Of a DNA stretch of 64,000 nt, positions 25,545-33,959 are shown piece after piece. How positions within the stretch are numbered: position 1 is the first letter of the stretch; each line of letters begins with the position of its first letter. This DNA is from Kitasatospora aureofaciens (lineage in GTDB: Bacteria > Actinomycetota > Actinomycetes > Streptomycetales > Streptomycetaceae): positions 1 to 64,000 of the forward strand of contig JODU01000003.1 of NCBI GenBank assembly GCA_000720845.1, in the 5' to 3' direction. The notes beneath the pieces are model-generated. The model saw only the letters and a list, made by a program, of their open reading frames with translations. It searched no databases and had not been told where the DNA came from. A program made the translations under genes and the position numbers.

Positions 25545-26207
25545 TCAGTGGATGATGCCCGTGCGCAGGGCCACCGCGACCATCCCGGCGCGGTCGCCCG
25601 TGCCGAGCTTGCGGGCGATGCGGGCCAGGTGGCTCTTGACGGTCAGGGCGGACAGGCCCATCGAGACGCCGATCGCCTTGTTCGACTGGCCCTCCGCGAC
25701 CAGCCGCAGCACCTCCACCTCGCGGCCGGAGAGCTCGCGGTAGCCGCCCGGGTGGCTCGGGGCGCCCGGGGGGCGGCGGTGCAGGCGGGCGGCGGCGGCG
25801 CCGATGGGGGCGGCGCCCGGCCGGGTGGGGAGCCCGACGTTGGTACGGGTGCCGGTGACGACGTAGCCCTTGACGCCGCCGGCGAGGGCGTTGCGGACGG
25901 CGCCGATGTCGTCGGCGGCGGACAGGGCGAGCCCGTTGGGCCAGCCCGCGGCGCGGGTCTCCGACAGCAGGGTCAGGCCGGAGCCGTCGGGGAGGTGGAC
26001 GTCGGCGACGCAGATGTCGCGGGGGTTGCCGATGCGGGGACGAGCCTCCGCGACGGACGAGGCCTCGATGACGTCGCGCACACCGAGCGCCCACAGATGG
26101 CGGGTGACGGTGGAACGGACGCGCGGGTCGGCCACGACCACCATGGCGGTCGGCTTGTTCGGGCGGTAGGCGACCAGGCTTGCAGGCTGCTCGAGGAGAA
26201 CGGACAC
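25545..26207 (-). CDS. atypical LuxR-family response regulator
   Basis: A 220-residue regulator from GTG 26207, preceded by a strong AGGAGG. The N-terminal receiver-like domain has a plausible phospho-acceptor Asp in CVADVHLPDGSG, but the acidic pair is reduced to a single Asp (VVVADPRVRS) and the conserved Lys is replaced (GYVVTGT). Phosphorylation by the classical route is therefore doubtful. The C-terminal LuxR HTH is intact: LSGREVEVLRLVAEGQSNKAIG...LTVKSHLARIARKLG. There is no kinase neighbour. It may be constitutive or respond to a ligand or protein partner. An AT-rich region with inverted repeats lies upstream. Confidence 0.88.
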   Translation of the reverse strand: MSVLLEQPASLVAYRPNKPTAMVVVADPRVRSTVTRHLWALGVRDVIEASSVAEARPRIGNPRDICVADVHLPDGSGLTLLSETRAAGWPNGLALSAADDIGAVRNALAGGVKGYVVTGTRTNVGLPTRPGAAPIGAAAARLHRRPPGAPSHPGGYRELSGREVEVLRLVAEGQSNKAIGVSMGLSALTVKSHLARIARKLGTGDRAGMVAVALRTGIIH

Positions 26208-26500
26208 CAGGCCTCCTGGGGTGCGGGGACGGGGCCGGCTCATGGGGGTGAAGCCGGGACGAACCGTGCTTTCAAGGTCACAGTCGTCTTCGGCACCGAA
26301 CGCGTCCGCCTTTAGAGAATGATCACGATCTGGTGAGTAACAATCCGAGCAATTCGGACACGCTGTCGATCATTCGAAGATCGAACGGTTTCACACTTTG
26401 TCGATACAAGCCCGAAAGTGGCCGTGTCGACAAAGTGACGGAACCTCCCCCGGGCGTGCGGACCCCCTGCCCGGAACGATGAACGAGGGCCGGCGGAGTG
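26208..26500. promoter_or_regulatory. AT-rich regulatory region with inverted repeats
   Basis: This 293-bp gap is the most AT-rich stretch noted. It holds a perfect 11-bp inverted repeat (CACTTTGTCGA 26394-26404 with TCGACAAAGTG 26427-26437, spacer 22), and an imperfect TTCGA-GATCGAA repeat near 26373. Genes on both sides lie on the minus strand, so it contains the 3' end of the DUF3000 transcript and the promoter of the response regulator. The 26394-26437 repeat could be a terminator or an operator. Confidence 0.5.
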
Positions 26501-27190
26501 TCAGCGCGACTGCGGGCCGCGCCGCTGCGGCAGCGTCACGATCGAGGCGTCGCCCGGCGCCGCCGGCGGCAGGCCCGCGACCTGGGCCAGCAGGTCGCAC
26601 CACGAGGCCAGGTGCGCCGCGGTGTCCGGGACGCCGCCCAGCCCCTCGCGCGGCGTCCAGGACGCCCGGATCTCGATCTGCGAGGCGGACGGCCGCGCCG
26701 AGAGCCCTCCGAAGTAGTGGGAACTCGCACGCGTGACCGTGCCGCTGGGCTCGCCGTACGTCAGCCCGCGCGCCTGGAGCGCGCCGGTCAGCCAGGACCA
26801 GCACACGTCCGGCAGCAGCGGGTCCGCCGCCATCTCCGGTTCCAGCTCGGCACGGACCAGGGTCACCAGGCGGAAGGTCCCCTGCCAGGCGTCGTGCCCG
26901 GCCGGGTCGTGCAGCAGTACCAGCCGCCCGTCCGCCAGGTCCTCGTCGCCGTCGACGACCGCGGCCTCCAGCGCGTACGCGTGCGGGGCGAGCCGCTGCG
27001 GTGCGCGGGTCGCCTCCACCTCGATCTGCGGCCGCAGACGCGCGGCGCGCAGCGCCTCCACGGCGGCCGTGAAGGCCGGAGGTGTCGTACTCCCGTGGTG
27101 CCCCTCCTTGTGCCGGGCCTCTTCCTCGGTCCCCTTCGCGTCGTCCATTCCGCCAGCGCCGTCCGACAGTCGTCCCTGAGCCGCAGCCAT
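26501..27190 (-). CDS. DUF3000-family protein
   Basis: A 229-residue protein from ATG 27190 (ATG 27148 is an alternative, 14 residues shorter). The sequence FTAAVEALRAARLRPQIEVEATRAPQRLAPHAYALEA and HDPAGHDAWQGTFRLVTLVRAELEPEMAADPLLPDVCWSWL are characteristic of the actinobacterial DUF3000 family, whose function is unknown. The first ~45 residues are charged and low complexity. It is divergent from hemE across 150 bp. Confidence 0.85.
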   Translation of the reverse strand: MAAAQGRLSDGAGGMDDAKGTEEEARHKEGHHGSTTPPAFTAAVEALRAARLRPQIEVEATRAPQRLAPHAYALEAAVVDGDEDLADGRLVLLHDPAGHDAWQGTFRLVTLVRAELEPEMAADPLLPDVCWSWLTGALQARGLTYGEPSGTVTRASSHYFGGLSARPSASQIEIRASWTPREGLGGVPDTAAHLASWCDLLAQVAGLPPAAPGDASIVTLPQRRGPQSR

Positions 27191-27340
27191 GCGGGGAACA
27201 TTAAGCGGAACGGCGGCCCGGCGCAGGGAGGGACACCCGCGTGCGGGCGCGATGTCCGGATCACGCGGTCCGGCGGGGCGCGCGGGCACCTTGCCACCCG
27301 TGCTCCGGTGCCGTCCGCGGGTCGTGCGAGACTTGCCGGT

Positions 27341-28408
27341 GTGAGTGCCAACCAGAGCCCCGCGGGCCAGCAGCCGACCGCCACGTACGACTCCGCGTTC
27401 CTCAAGGCGTGCAGGCGTGAGCCGGTGCCGCACACCCCCGTGTGGTTCATGCGGCAGGCCGGGCGCTCACTGCCGGAGTACCTGAAGGCGCGCGAGGGCA
27501 TCGGGATGCTCGAGTCCTGCATGCGGCCGGAGCTCGTGGCCGAGATCACCCTGCAGCCGGTGCGCCGGCACGGTGTGGACGCGGCGATCTACTTCAGCGA
27601 CATCGTGGTCCCGCTCAAGGCCATCGGCGTCGACCTCGACATCAAGCCAGGTGTCGGCCCGGTCATCGCGAACCCGATCCGCACCCGCGCGGACCTGGCA
27701 CAGCTGCGCGACCTCACCCCGGAGGACGTCACCTACGTCACCGAGGCCTTCGGCCTGCTCACCCGCGAGCTGGGCGCCACCCCGCTGATCGGCTTCGCGG
27801 GCGCGCCGTTCACCCTCGCGAGCTACCTCGTGGAGGGCGGCCCGTCCCGCAACCACGAGCACACCAAGGCCCTCATGTACGGCGACCCGCAGCTGTGGGC
27901 CGACCTCCTGGACCGCCTCGCCGGTATCACCGCCGCCTTCCTCGAGGTGCAGATCGCCGCGGGCGCCGGCGCCGTCCAGCTGTTCGACTCCTGGGTCGGC
28001 GCGCTGTCCCCCGAGGACTACCGCCGCTCGGTGCTGCCCGCCTCCCGCAAGGTCTTCGAGGCCGTCTCCGGGTACGGCGTGCCGCGCATCCACTTCGGCG
28101 TCGGCACCGGTGAGCTGCTGGGCCTCCTCGGCGAGGCGGGCGCGGACGTGGTCGGCGTCGACTGGCGCGTCCCGCTGGACGAGGCGGCCCGCCGCGTCGG
28201 CCCCGGCAAGGCGCTCCAGGGCAACCTGGACCCGGCGGTCCTCTTCGCCGGGCGGGAGGCCGTCGAGACCAAGACCCGGGAGATCCTGGACGCGGCGGCG
28301 GGCCTGGAGGGCCACGTCTTCAACCTCGGCCACGGCGTCCTGCCGACCACCGACCCGGACGCCCTGACCCGCCTCGTGGAGTACGTCCACACGCAGACCG
28401 CGCGCTGA
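27341..28408 (+). CDS. hemE: HemE, uroporphyrinogen decarboxylase
   Basis: A 355-residue enzyme from GTG 27341. The family signature near the N-terminus is PVWFMRQAGRSLPEYL (residues about 33-48; the arginines bind substrate carboxylates). Later come YFSDIVVPLKAIG, GFAGAPFTLASYLVEGG, FDSWVGALSP, and FNLGHGVLP near the C-terminus. It decarboxylates uroporphyrinogen III to coproporphyrinogen III in the cytoplasm. It supplies the coproporphyrin-dependent branch served by hemG and hemQ 11-14 kb downstream. Confidence 0.95.
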   Translation: MSANQSPAGQQPTATYDSAFLKACRREPVPHTPVWFMRQAGRSLPEYLKAREGIGMLESCMRPELVAEITLQPVRRHGVDAAIYFSDIVVPLKAIGVDLDIKPGVGPVIANPIRTRADLAQLRDLTPEDVTYVTEAFGLLTRELGATPLIGFAGAPFTLASYLVEGGPSRNHEHTKALMYGDPQLWADLLDRLAGITAAFLEVQIAAGAGAVQLFDSWVGALSPEDYRRSVLPASRKVFEAVSGYGVPRIHFGVGTGELLGLLGEAGADVVGVDWRVPLDEAARRVGPGKALQGNLDPAVLFAGREAVETKTREILDAAAGLEGHVFNLGHGVLPTTDPDALTRLVEYVHTQTAR

Positions 28409-28433
28409 CGCACTCCGTCCGCGAGGTTCCCGC

Positions 28434-28693
28434 TCAGAGCACGGACGCGTCCGTCAGGACCTCCGCCGCGGCGACCCCCGAGGCGGCGCTCGCGCCGTGG
28501 GTGAAGATCTGGGCCGCCGCGGCGCCGGTAGTGCCCGGCAGACCCATCTCCACCACGATCGCGTCCGGGCGGGCGGCGGTCAGACCGGTCACGGCCCGGC
28601 TCATCCAGGCGTGCCGGGCGGCGTCGCGGGCGACGATCACCAGCGGGCGCCCCACGGCCGGTTCGAGGGCGCAGCTCTCCAGCGCCACCGTCC
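28434..28693 (-). pseudogene. detached C-terminal part of the GH3 gene (frameshifted)
   Basis: Reading the minus strand in the frame that follows the break gives about 86 residues, TVALESCALEPAVGRPLVIVARDAARHAWM... to LTDASVL, ending at a stop at 28434. This is a natural C-terminal continuation of the upstream GH3 protein. The frame changes at a GGGA run (28690-28694), where one base appears to be missing. Confidence 0.7.
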
Positions 28694-29953
28694 CTCCTCC
28701 AGTTCCTGCCCGCGCACCCGCACGGAGGTCGTGCCCGGCAGCCGTTCCCGCAGCGGTACCGCCACGCCCCACGGGGTCTCCTTGCCGATGGCCATGTTGG
28801 TCACCGGGGCCAGTTCGACCACGTGCGGCGCGGCGGTCAGCGGGAGTGCGGCCCGTGCGGCACCGGTGAGCCGCACGGCCCGGCGGGCGGCGACGTGCCC
28901 GATGCCGTCCCCGGCCGCCTCCTGCGCGGCCCCGGCCGCCCGCAGCCCGGCCGACCAGCGGGCGAACTCCCGTACCCGGCCCGCCGCCTCGGCCAGCCGT
29001 TCCTCGGTCAGCTCCCCGCCGGTCACCGCCGCGGTCAGTGCCTTGACCAGAAGCGCGACGGTGGCCTCCTCGGCGCTCTCGCCGCCCACGCAGACGGCGT
29101 CCACCCCGGCGGCGACCGCCCTCACCGTGGCGCCGTCGATGCCGTACCGGCGGGTGACGGCGCCCATCTCGATGGCGTCGCTGACGATCAGGCCGTCGAA
29201 GCCCAGCTCTTCGCGGAGCAGGCCGTGCAGGATCCGCCGGCTCAGGGTGGCCGGCAGGTCGGGGTCGTAGGCGGGCACCAGCAGGTGGCCGCTCATCACC
29301 GCGCGCACGCCGGCCGCGACGGCGGCCCGGAACGGGGGCAGCGCCTGGGCCGCGATCTCGTCCCGGCCGGCGGTGTAGGCGGGCAGCTCGTGGTGGGAGT
29401 CGACGGCGACGTCTCCGTGGCCGGGGAAGTGCTTGGCGCAGGCGGCGACGCCGGAGGACTGGAGGCCGCGGATCCACGCGGTGGTGTGCCGGGAGACGAC
29501 CTCGGGGTCCGAGCCGAAGGAGCGCACGCCGATGATCGGGTTGTCCGGGTTGGAGTTGACGTCCGCGCTCGGCGCGTAGTCGAGGCTCACCCCGGCGGTG
29601 CGCAGCTGACGGCCGAGGTCGGCGGCGACGGCCTCGGTCAGACCCGCGTCGTCGACGGTGCCGAGCGCGAAGTTGCCCGGCCGGGACGATCCGGTGGCGG
29701 ACTCGATGCGGGTGACGTCGCCCGCCTCCTCGTCGATCGCGACGATCAGGTCGGGGTTCTCGGCGCGCAGCTGCGCGGTCAGCCGGGCGACCTGCTCGGT
29801 GGAGGCGATGTTGCGGGAGAAGAGCACGACGGAGGCCAGTCCGTCGCCGATGTCGCGCAGGATCCAGTCGGGGGCCTCGGTGCCCACGAAACCCGGTTGC
29901 AGAACGGAGAGCGCGAGCCGACGCAACTCGCTGCTGTGCTTGCTGGAGGACAT
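28637..29953 (-). CDS. glycoside hydrolase family 3 (NagZ-like), C-terminally frameshifted
   Basis: A 438-residue reading frame from ATG 29953. The GH3 active-site motifs are present: KHFPGHGD at 174-181 (acid/base region) and the nucleophile Asp259 in IVSDAIEMGAV. ATSGSSRPGNFALG-like and PDNPIIGVRSFG blocks also fit beta-N-acetylhexosaminidase-type GH3. A 1-nt deletion near 28691 shifts the last part: the current frame ends in an arginine- and tryptophan-rich tail (RWRWRAAPSNRPWGARW). With one base restored, the protein would be about 506 residues. The catalytic domain is untouched, so activity may survive. A DasR dre-like palindrome lies 24-39 bp upstream. Confidence 0.85.
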   Translation of the reverse strand: MSSSKHSSELRRLALSVLQPGFVGTEAPDWILRDIGDGLASVVLFSRNIASTEQVARLTAQLRAENPDLIVAIDEEAGDVTRIESATGSSRPGNFALGTVDDAGLTEAVAADLGRQLRTAGVSLDYAPSADVNSNPDNPIIGVRSFGSDPEVVSRHTTAWIRGLQSSGVAACAKHFPGHGDVAVDSHHELPAYTAGRDEIAAQALPPFRAAVAAGVRAVMSGHLLVPAYDPDLPATLSRRILHGLLREELGFDGLIVSDAIEMGAVTRRYGIDGATVRAVAAGVDAVCVGGESAEEATVALLVKALTAAVTGGELTEERLAEAAGRVREFARWSAGLRAAGAAQEAAGDGIGHVAARRAVRLTGAARAALPLTAAPHVVELAPVTNMAIGKETPWGVAVPLRERLPGTTSVRVRGQELEEGRWRWRAAPSNRPWGARW

Positions 29954-29976
29954 CGGCCGCGCCTTTCGGATCGTTT

Positions 29977-29992
29977 CTTGGTATAGACCAAG
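29977..29992. promoter_or_regulatory. dre-like (DasR) palindrome upstream of the GH3 gene
   Basis: CTTGGTATAGACCAAG is a 14/16 palindrome. It matches the DasR dre core TGGTCTAGACCA at 11 of 12 positions (A for C at the seventh base). It lies 24 bp upstream of the GH3 ATG. DasR responds to glucosamine-6-phosphate and controls chitin and N-acetylglucosamine genes in Streptomyces, which suits a GH3 of this type. Confidence 0.65.
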
Positions 29993-30078
29993 GGGGTTGC
30001 GCGTTCAGGTTAACCAGACGTGTCAAGGGCGCCCTTCCTTGAACTCGGAAGTAACAATTTGCCTAGTCCGAAGGGGTG

Positions 30079-30108
30079 TTGACACCCCGCCCTGGTCTAG
30101 TCCATTGT
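30079..30108 (+). promoter_or_regulatory. promoter with overlapping dre-like site (30091-30106)
   Basis: TTGACA (30079-30084), an 18-bp spacer and CATTGT (30103-30108) form a plausible promoter pointing right. CCTGGTCTAGTCCATT (30091-30106) overlaps the spacer and -10, and matches the DasR core at 11 of 12 positions. Either the GH3 gene on the left or the operon on the right could be controlled. The first start codon on the right that I accept is 30371, giving a long leader. Confidence 0.5.
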
Positions 30109-30370
30109 GAGGCGCAAGTTCGGCGAGGGACGGATGTGACATCACTTTCCGCGCCGGGCACCTGCCGCGGCCGGACTGCGAAGACCGCCGTCGCGGCGAC
30201 GACTTCCGTACGACGACTTCCGTGACGACCACCCCGGACCTCGCCCCGCTCCCGCCCCGTGCCGCGAGCGGGCCCGCTGCCACCACCCGACCTCATGTGC
30301 GACGGCCCGACCACCGTCGTGCACACCGCCGTTGCCCGCACGGGGCGACGGCGAGGATCTGGAGCACCAC
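30109..30370 (+). other. long leader or gene remnant before the dioxygenase operon
   Basis: No complete gene is seen. A frame opening at GTG 30222 (MTTTPDLAPLPPRAASG...) has coding-like third positions for about 25 codons, then turns into arginine/histidine-rich nonsense and runs on in the wrong frame over the dioxygenase gene. A direct repeat, ACGACTTCCGT, lies just upstream (about 30200-30224). It may be a leader region, or the 5' stump of a gene replaced by the operon. Confidence 0.35.
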
Positions 30371-31447
30371 ATGGCGACGCCCGATTCCTACCTCCACCGA
30401 GCCCCGTCGGACCTGCCCTACTTCAGCGCGGACGCCGACACCTACCTCGCCCGCACCCAGCTGCGCGACCTCGACAAGACCCGTCCGCTGCGGGTGCTGT
30501 CCGAGGAGGACTTCGCCCACTGGCAGACGTACGGCTACGTCGTCGTGAAGGAGGCGATACCCGCCGACTCCGCGCGCCGACTGCTCGACTTCGCCTGGGA
30601 GTTCCAGGGGCTCGACCCCGAACGGCCCGACACCTGGTACCAGGACCGCGAGTACCGCTCCGACCTGGACCGGGAGCTGCACATCTACGGCTTCGTCGAG
30701 GCCTACCACCACCAGCTCATCTGGGACAGCCGCCAGACGCAGCGCGTCTACGACGCCTTCGTCGACGTGTGGGACTGCGAGGAGCTGTGGGTCACCCTGG
30801 ACCGGCTCAACCTCAACCCGCCCAACACGGGCAACCGCGACCGCGCGCTGATCGACAAGCCCGACCGGGGCTTCGACATCGAACTGCACTGGGACGTGGA
30901 CACCTCCCTCGGCGTCCTGCCGCAGCGGGTCCAGGGCATCATCGCCCTCAACGACACCAAGCCCGACCACGGCGGCTTCCAGTGCTGCCCCGAGCTGTTC
31001 CGCCGCTTCGACCGCTGGAAGGCGCTCCAGCCCGACGACCGCGACCCCATCCGGCCCGCGATCGACCGCGAGGACATGCCCGTCGTACGGCCCGACCTGG
31101 AGGCCGGCGACCTCCTCATCTGGAACGGTCTGCTGGCCCACGGCGTCGCCCCCAACGTCTCGGGCGAGGGCGTGCGCGCGGTGCAGTACCTGTCGATGAT
31201 GCCCGCGCTGGAGACCCACCGCACCCTGCGCGACTCCCGGATCGACTCCTGGCGCACCCTCGCCACCCCCGACTGGAACGCCACCCTCCTCGGCGACGCC
31301 CGCCGGCCCGAGTCCGAGCGCTACGGCCCCGCCGAACTGACCGAACTCGGCGCCAAGCTGCTGGGCCTGGAGCCCTGGCACCCCGGCACCGACGGCAGCG
31401 ACGAGCACCAGGCCACCGGGGACGGCGCATGCGCAGCATCTGCCTGA
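30371..31447 (+). CDS. PhyH-family Fe(II)/2-oxoglutarate dioxygenase
   Basis: A 358-residue protein from ATG 30371 (GGAG 6 bp upstream). It has the phytanoyl-CoA-hydroxylase-type double-stranded beta-helix. The iron ligands are readable as H173-x-D175 (ELHWDVDTSLG) and H257 (LLAHGVAPN), with Arg269 (GVRAVQYLSM) as the likely 2-oxoglutarate ligand. It would hydroxylate or otherwise oxidise a small substrate in the cytoplasm. It is the first gene of a five-gene operon, and its 3' end overlaps the next gene by 19 nt. The substrate is unknown. The family also contains biosynthetic amino-acid hydroxylases and halogenases; the Asp ligand argues against a halogenase. Confidence 0.85.
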   Translation: MATPDSYLHRAPSDLPYFSADADTYLARTQLRDLDKTRPLRVLSEEDFAHWQTYGYVVVKEAIPADSARRLLDFAWEFQGLDPERPDTWYQDREYRSDLDRELHIYGFVEAYHHQLIWDSRQTQRVYDAFVDVWDCEELWVTLDRLNLNPPNTGNRDRALIDKPDRGFDIELHWDVDTSLGVLPQRVQGIIALNDTKPDHGGFQCCPELFRRFDRWKALQPDDRDPIRPAIDREDMPVVRPDLEAGDLLIWNGLLAHGVAPNVSGEGVRAVQYLSMMPALETHRTLRDSRIDSWRTLATPDWNATLLGDARRPESERYGPAELTELGAKLLGLEPWHPGTDGSDEHQATGDGACAASA

Positions 31448-32754
31448 CCCTCCCCACCAACCGGCACTGCCCGGACACCGTCGCGGCCCTCGGCGAGGAA
31501 GCCGCCTACGCCGCAGACCACTTCGACATCGATGTCCACCTCCTGGTCCTCGACTCCTGCCCGCCCGCGGACCGCGCCGCCCATGCCGCCGCGTTACGGC
31601 GCCTGCCGGCGCACCCCCGGATCACCGCCCACCACCTCGACGAGGCCGCCCAGCGCGACTTCCTGACCCGGGTCACGGCACGGTCCGGCAGCGCCAAGCC
31701 CGAACTGCTCCTCGACCTGATGCTCCCCGACGGACTGTCCTACGGCGCCTGCACCAACCGCGCCTTCCTGATCGCGGCGGCGCTGGGCTGCGAGTCCGTC
31801 CACCGCAGGGACTCCGACAGCCGCTACCAGAGCGTGGACGGCCGTACGGTCTACCCCGTCCACCACGAGCTGCTGTCCCTCGGTGAACGCGCCGCCGACG
31901 CCGCGGCCGGTGTCACGGAGTCGACGCTGCCGGAACACCTGCTGGAGCGGCCGGTCGCCATGGTCGGCAGCTCCTTCGTGGGTGAACTCTCCGTCGACAT
32001 CGCGCGGATACGGGACACCGACCCCGCCGTCTACCACGACGTCGTCTCCCTGTGGGCCCCCGAGGACTGGTCCGCCGAGCAGAAACGCGCACTGGTCGAG
32101 GAGTCCTTCACCGGCGCGGGCACCGAGCCCTTCACCGCGGACCACTCGCTGCTGACGCTGGTCGACCCGATGCGCGTGGACATGTGCAACATCGCCTTCC
32201 ACGGCCCGACGGTCAGTGAACGCGTGCCGCTGCCGCCCGCCCGGGACACCATCGGCAGCGACTACTTCCTCATCCACCTCGTGCACGACGCCCGGCTGCC
32301 GGGCGTGCTGCACAACCGGAACATCGTCAACTACTACACCGGCGAACGCCGGACGGGCCCCGGCTTCCTCGCCTACCAGACGCGCTTCGCCAAGTTCCTG
32401 CTGTCGATGCTCTACTTCCACCACGTCTACGACCGCATGGCCGAGGCGGGCGACGCACTGCTGGACGAGCACGGCCGGGCCCGCCCCGCCGCCGTCGCCG
32501 CCCTGGCCCGCGAGAGCACCGGCCTGGACACCGCGGAGAACGTCCGCCGACTCGACTCCTTCGACGCCGCCTACCGCCGGCTCGGCGGCCGGTACGCCGA
32601 CTGCGCCGACCTGCTGGCCGGCCGCCGCGCCCGCCTCCTCGACGAGGCACGCGGCGACATGGCGGACTTCGCGCTGCTGACGGAGGCGTGGGAGCCGATG
32701 GTGGCCGCGGCCAGGACGACTCCCGTCCCCCCGGCCGCGGGACAGCCGCGGTGA
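31429..32754 (+). CDS. DUF6271-family protein, GT-A-like, with a TTA codon
   Basis: A 441-residue protein from ATG 31429. The sequence MRSICLTLPTNR...VHLLVLDSC...YGACTNRAFLIAAALGCESVHRRDSDSRY has the layout of a GT-A nucleotide-sugar transferase, and DSDSR at 128-132 is a possible DxD metal motif. I recall this family as DUF6271. No biochemical function is known to me, and the glycosyltransferase reading is inference from fold pattern. Codon 56 (31594-31596) is TTA, rare in Streptomyces and read by the bldA tRNA, so translation may be developmentally limited. It overlaps the dioxygenase gene by 19 nt and the next gene by 4 nt. Confidence 0.8.
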   Translation: MRSICLTLPTNRHCPDTVAALGEEAAYAADHFDIDVHLLVLDSCPPADRAAHAAALRRLPAHPRITAHHLDEAAQRDFLTRVTARSGSAKPELLLDLMLPDGLSYGACTNRAFLIAAALGCESVHRRDSDSRYQSVDGRTVYPVHHELLSLGERAADAAAGVTESTLPEHLLERPVAMVGSSFVGELSVDIARIRDTDPAVYHDVVSLWAPEDWSAEQKRALVEESFTGAGTEPFTADHSLLTLVDPMRVDMCNIAFHGPTVSERVPLPPARDTIGSDYFLIHLVHDARLPGVLHNRNIVNYYTGERRTGPGFLAYQTRFAKFLLSMLYFHHVYDRMAEAGDALLDEHGRARPAAVAALARESTGLDTAENVRRLDSFDAAYRRLGGRYADCADLLAGRRARLLDEARGDMADFALLTEAWEPMVAAARTTPVPPAAGQPR

Positions 32755-33959
32755 GCGCGGTGACGGCCGCGGGCCTCAGCGAGCCACTGGCCGCCGCCCT
32801 CGCCGCCGCCACCGAGGACCGGCTCGTGTACGACCTGGCCGGCATCGAGGGCCGCCACGACACACTGCGCGGCGAACTGCCCGGCGTACAGGTGAGGTTC
32901 GCCCTGAAGGCCTGCCCGGTCGACGAGGTCCTCGCCGCCCTGGCGCGCCGGGGCGCCGGTGCCGACGCGGCGAGCCCCGGCGAGGTCGAGCAGGCGCTGC
33001 GGGCCGGGGTGCCGGTCGGCAGCGTGCACTACGGCAACACCGTCAAGTCCGACCGGAACATCGCCGAGGCGTACCGGCTCGGCGTCCGCACCTTCGCCAC
33101 CGACAGCCTCCAGGACGTGGCGGCGCTCGCCGCCCACGCCCCCGGCGCCCGCGTGTTCTGCCGGGTGGCGACCGGCGGGGCGGGCGCGGTGTGGGGGCTG
33201 AGCAACAAGTTCGGCTGCCCGCCCGGCGACACCGTCCGCGTGCTGGCGGCGGCCCGGGACGCCGGGCTGGTCCCGGCGGGCCTGTCCGTGCACGTCGGCT
33301 CCCAGCAGATGACGGGCGAGGCGTGGCACGGCGCGGTGGAGGACCTGGGCGAGGTCCTGCGCGCACTCGGCGGGCGCGGCATCCGCGTCGACCACGTCAA
33401 CCTCGGCGGCGGCCTGCCCGCGCTCGGCTACCGCGACCGGCGCGGCACTCCCCTCGACCCACCGCTGGACAAGATCTTCGCGGTGATCAGGGAGGGCATG
33501 GACGAGCTGCGCCGGATCCACGGCGGCCCCCTGGAGTTCGTCGTCGAACCCGGGCGGCACCTCGTCGCCGACCACGGCGCGATCCGCGCCCACGTCGCCC
33601 GCCTCGCCGAGCGCCGGGCGGCGAACGGCGAACGCCGGCACTGGCTCTACCTGAGCTGCGGCAAGTTCAACGGCCTGTACGAGATGGACGCCCTGCAGTA
33701 CCCGCTGGTCTTCCCGGGCCACCCCGACGGCCCGTACGTCCCGGCCGTCGTCGCCGGTCCCACCTGCGACAGCGACGACGCCTACTCCCACGAGGAGGGC
33801 CTGGTCCCGGTGCCCGAGGCGCTGGCCTCCGGCGACCCGGTCTGGGTGCTGTCCAGCGGTGCCTACGCGACCAGCTACACCACCCAGGGCTTCAACGGCT
33901 TCGCCCCGCTCCCGTACGCCTTCGCGGGCCGCCCGGAGGGGAGCGGCGCCGATGACTGA
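32751..33959 (+). CDS. fold-III PLP decarboxylase (ornithine/lysine-decarboxylase-like)
   Basis: A 402-residue enzyme from GTG 32751, coupled to the DUF6271 gene by GTGA. The PLP lysine is Lys53 (VRFALKACP). His181 (HVGSQQ), the phosphate-binding glycines (LGGGLP, 218-223), EPGRH at 266-270, the catalytic pair Cys339-Asp340 (GPTCDSDD) and Tyr372 (GAYATSY) followed by FNGF are all present. These are the residues of the ornithine/lysine/carboxynorspermidine group rather than diaminopimelate decarboxylase. It would make a diamine or an amine from a basic amino acid. The exact substrate cannot be told. Confidence 0.86.
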   Translation: MSAVTAAGLSEPLAAALAAATEDRLVYDLAGIEGRHDTLRGELPGVQVRFALKACPVDEVLAALARRGAGADAASPGEVEQALRAGVPVGSVHYGNTVKSDRNIAEAYRLGVRTFATDSLQDVAALAAHAPGARVFCRVATGGAGAVWGLSNKFGCPPGDTVRVLAAARDAGLVPAGLSVHVGSQQMTGEAWHGAVEDLGEVLRALGGRGIRVDHVNLGGGLPALGYRDRRGTPLDPPLDKIFAVIREGMDELRRIHGGPLEFVVEPGRHLVADHGAIRAHVARLAERRAANGERRHWLYLSCGKFNGLYEMDALQYPLVFPGHPDGPYVPAVVAGPTCDSDDAYSHEEGLVPVPEALASGDPVWVLSSGAYATSYTTQGFNGFAPLPYAFAGRPEGSGADD

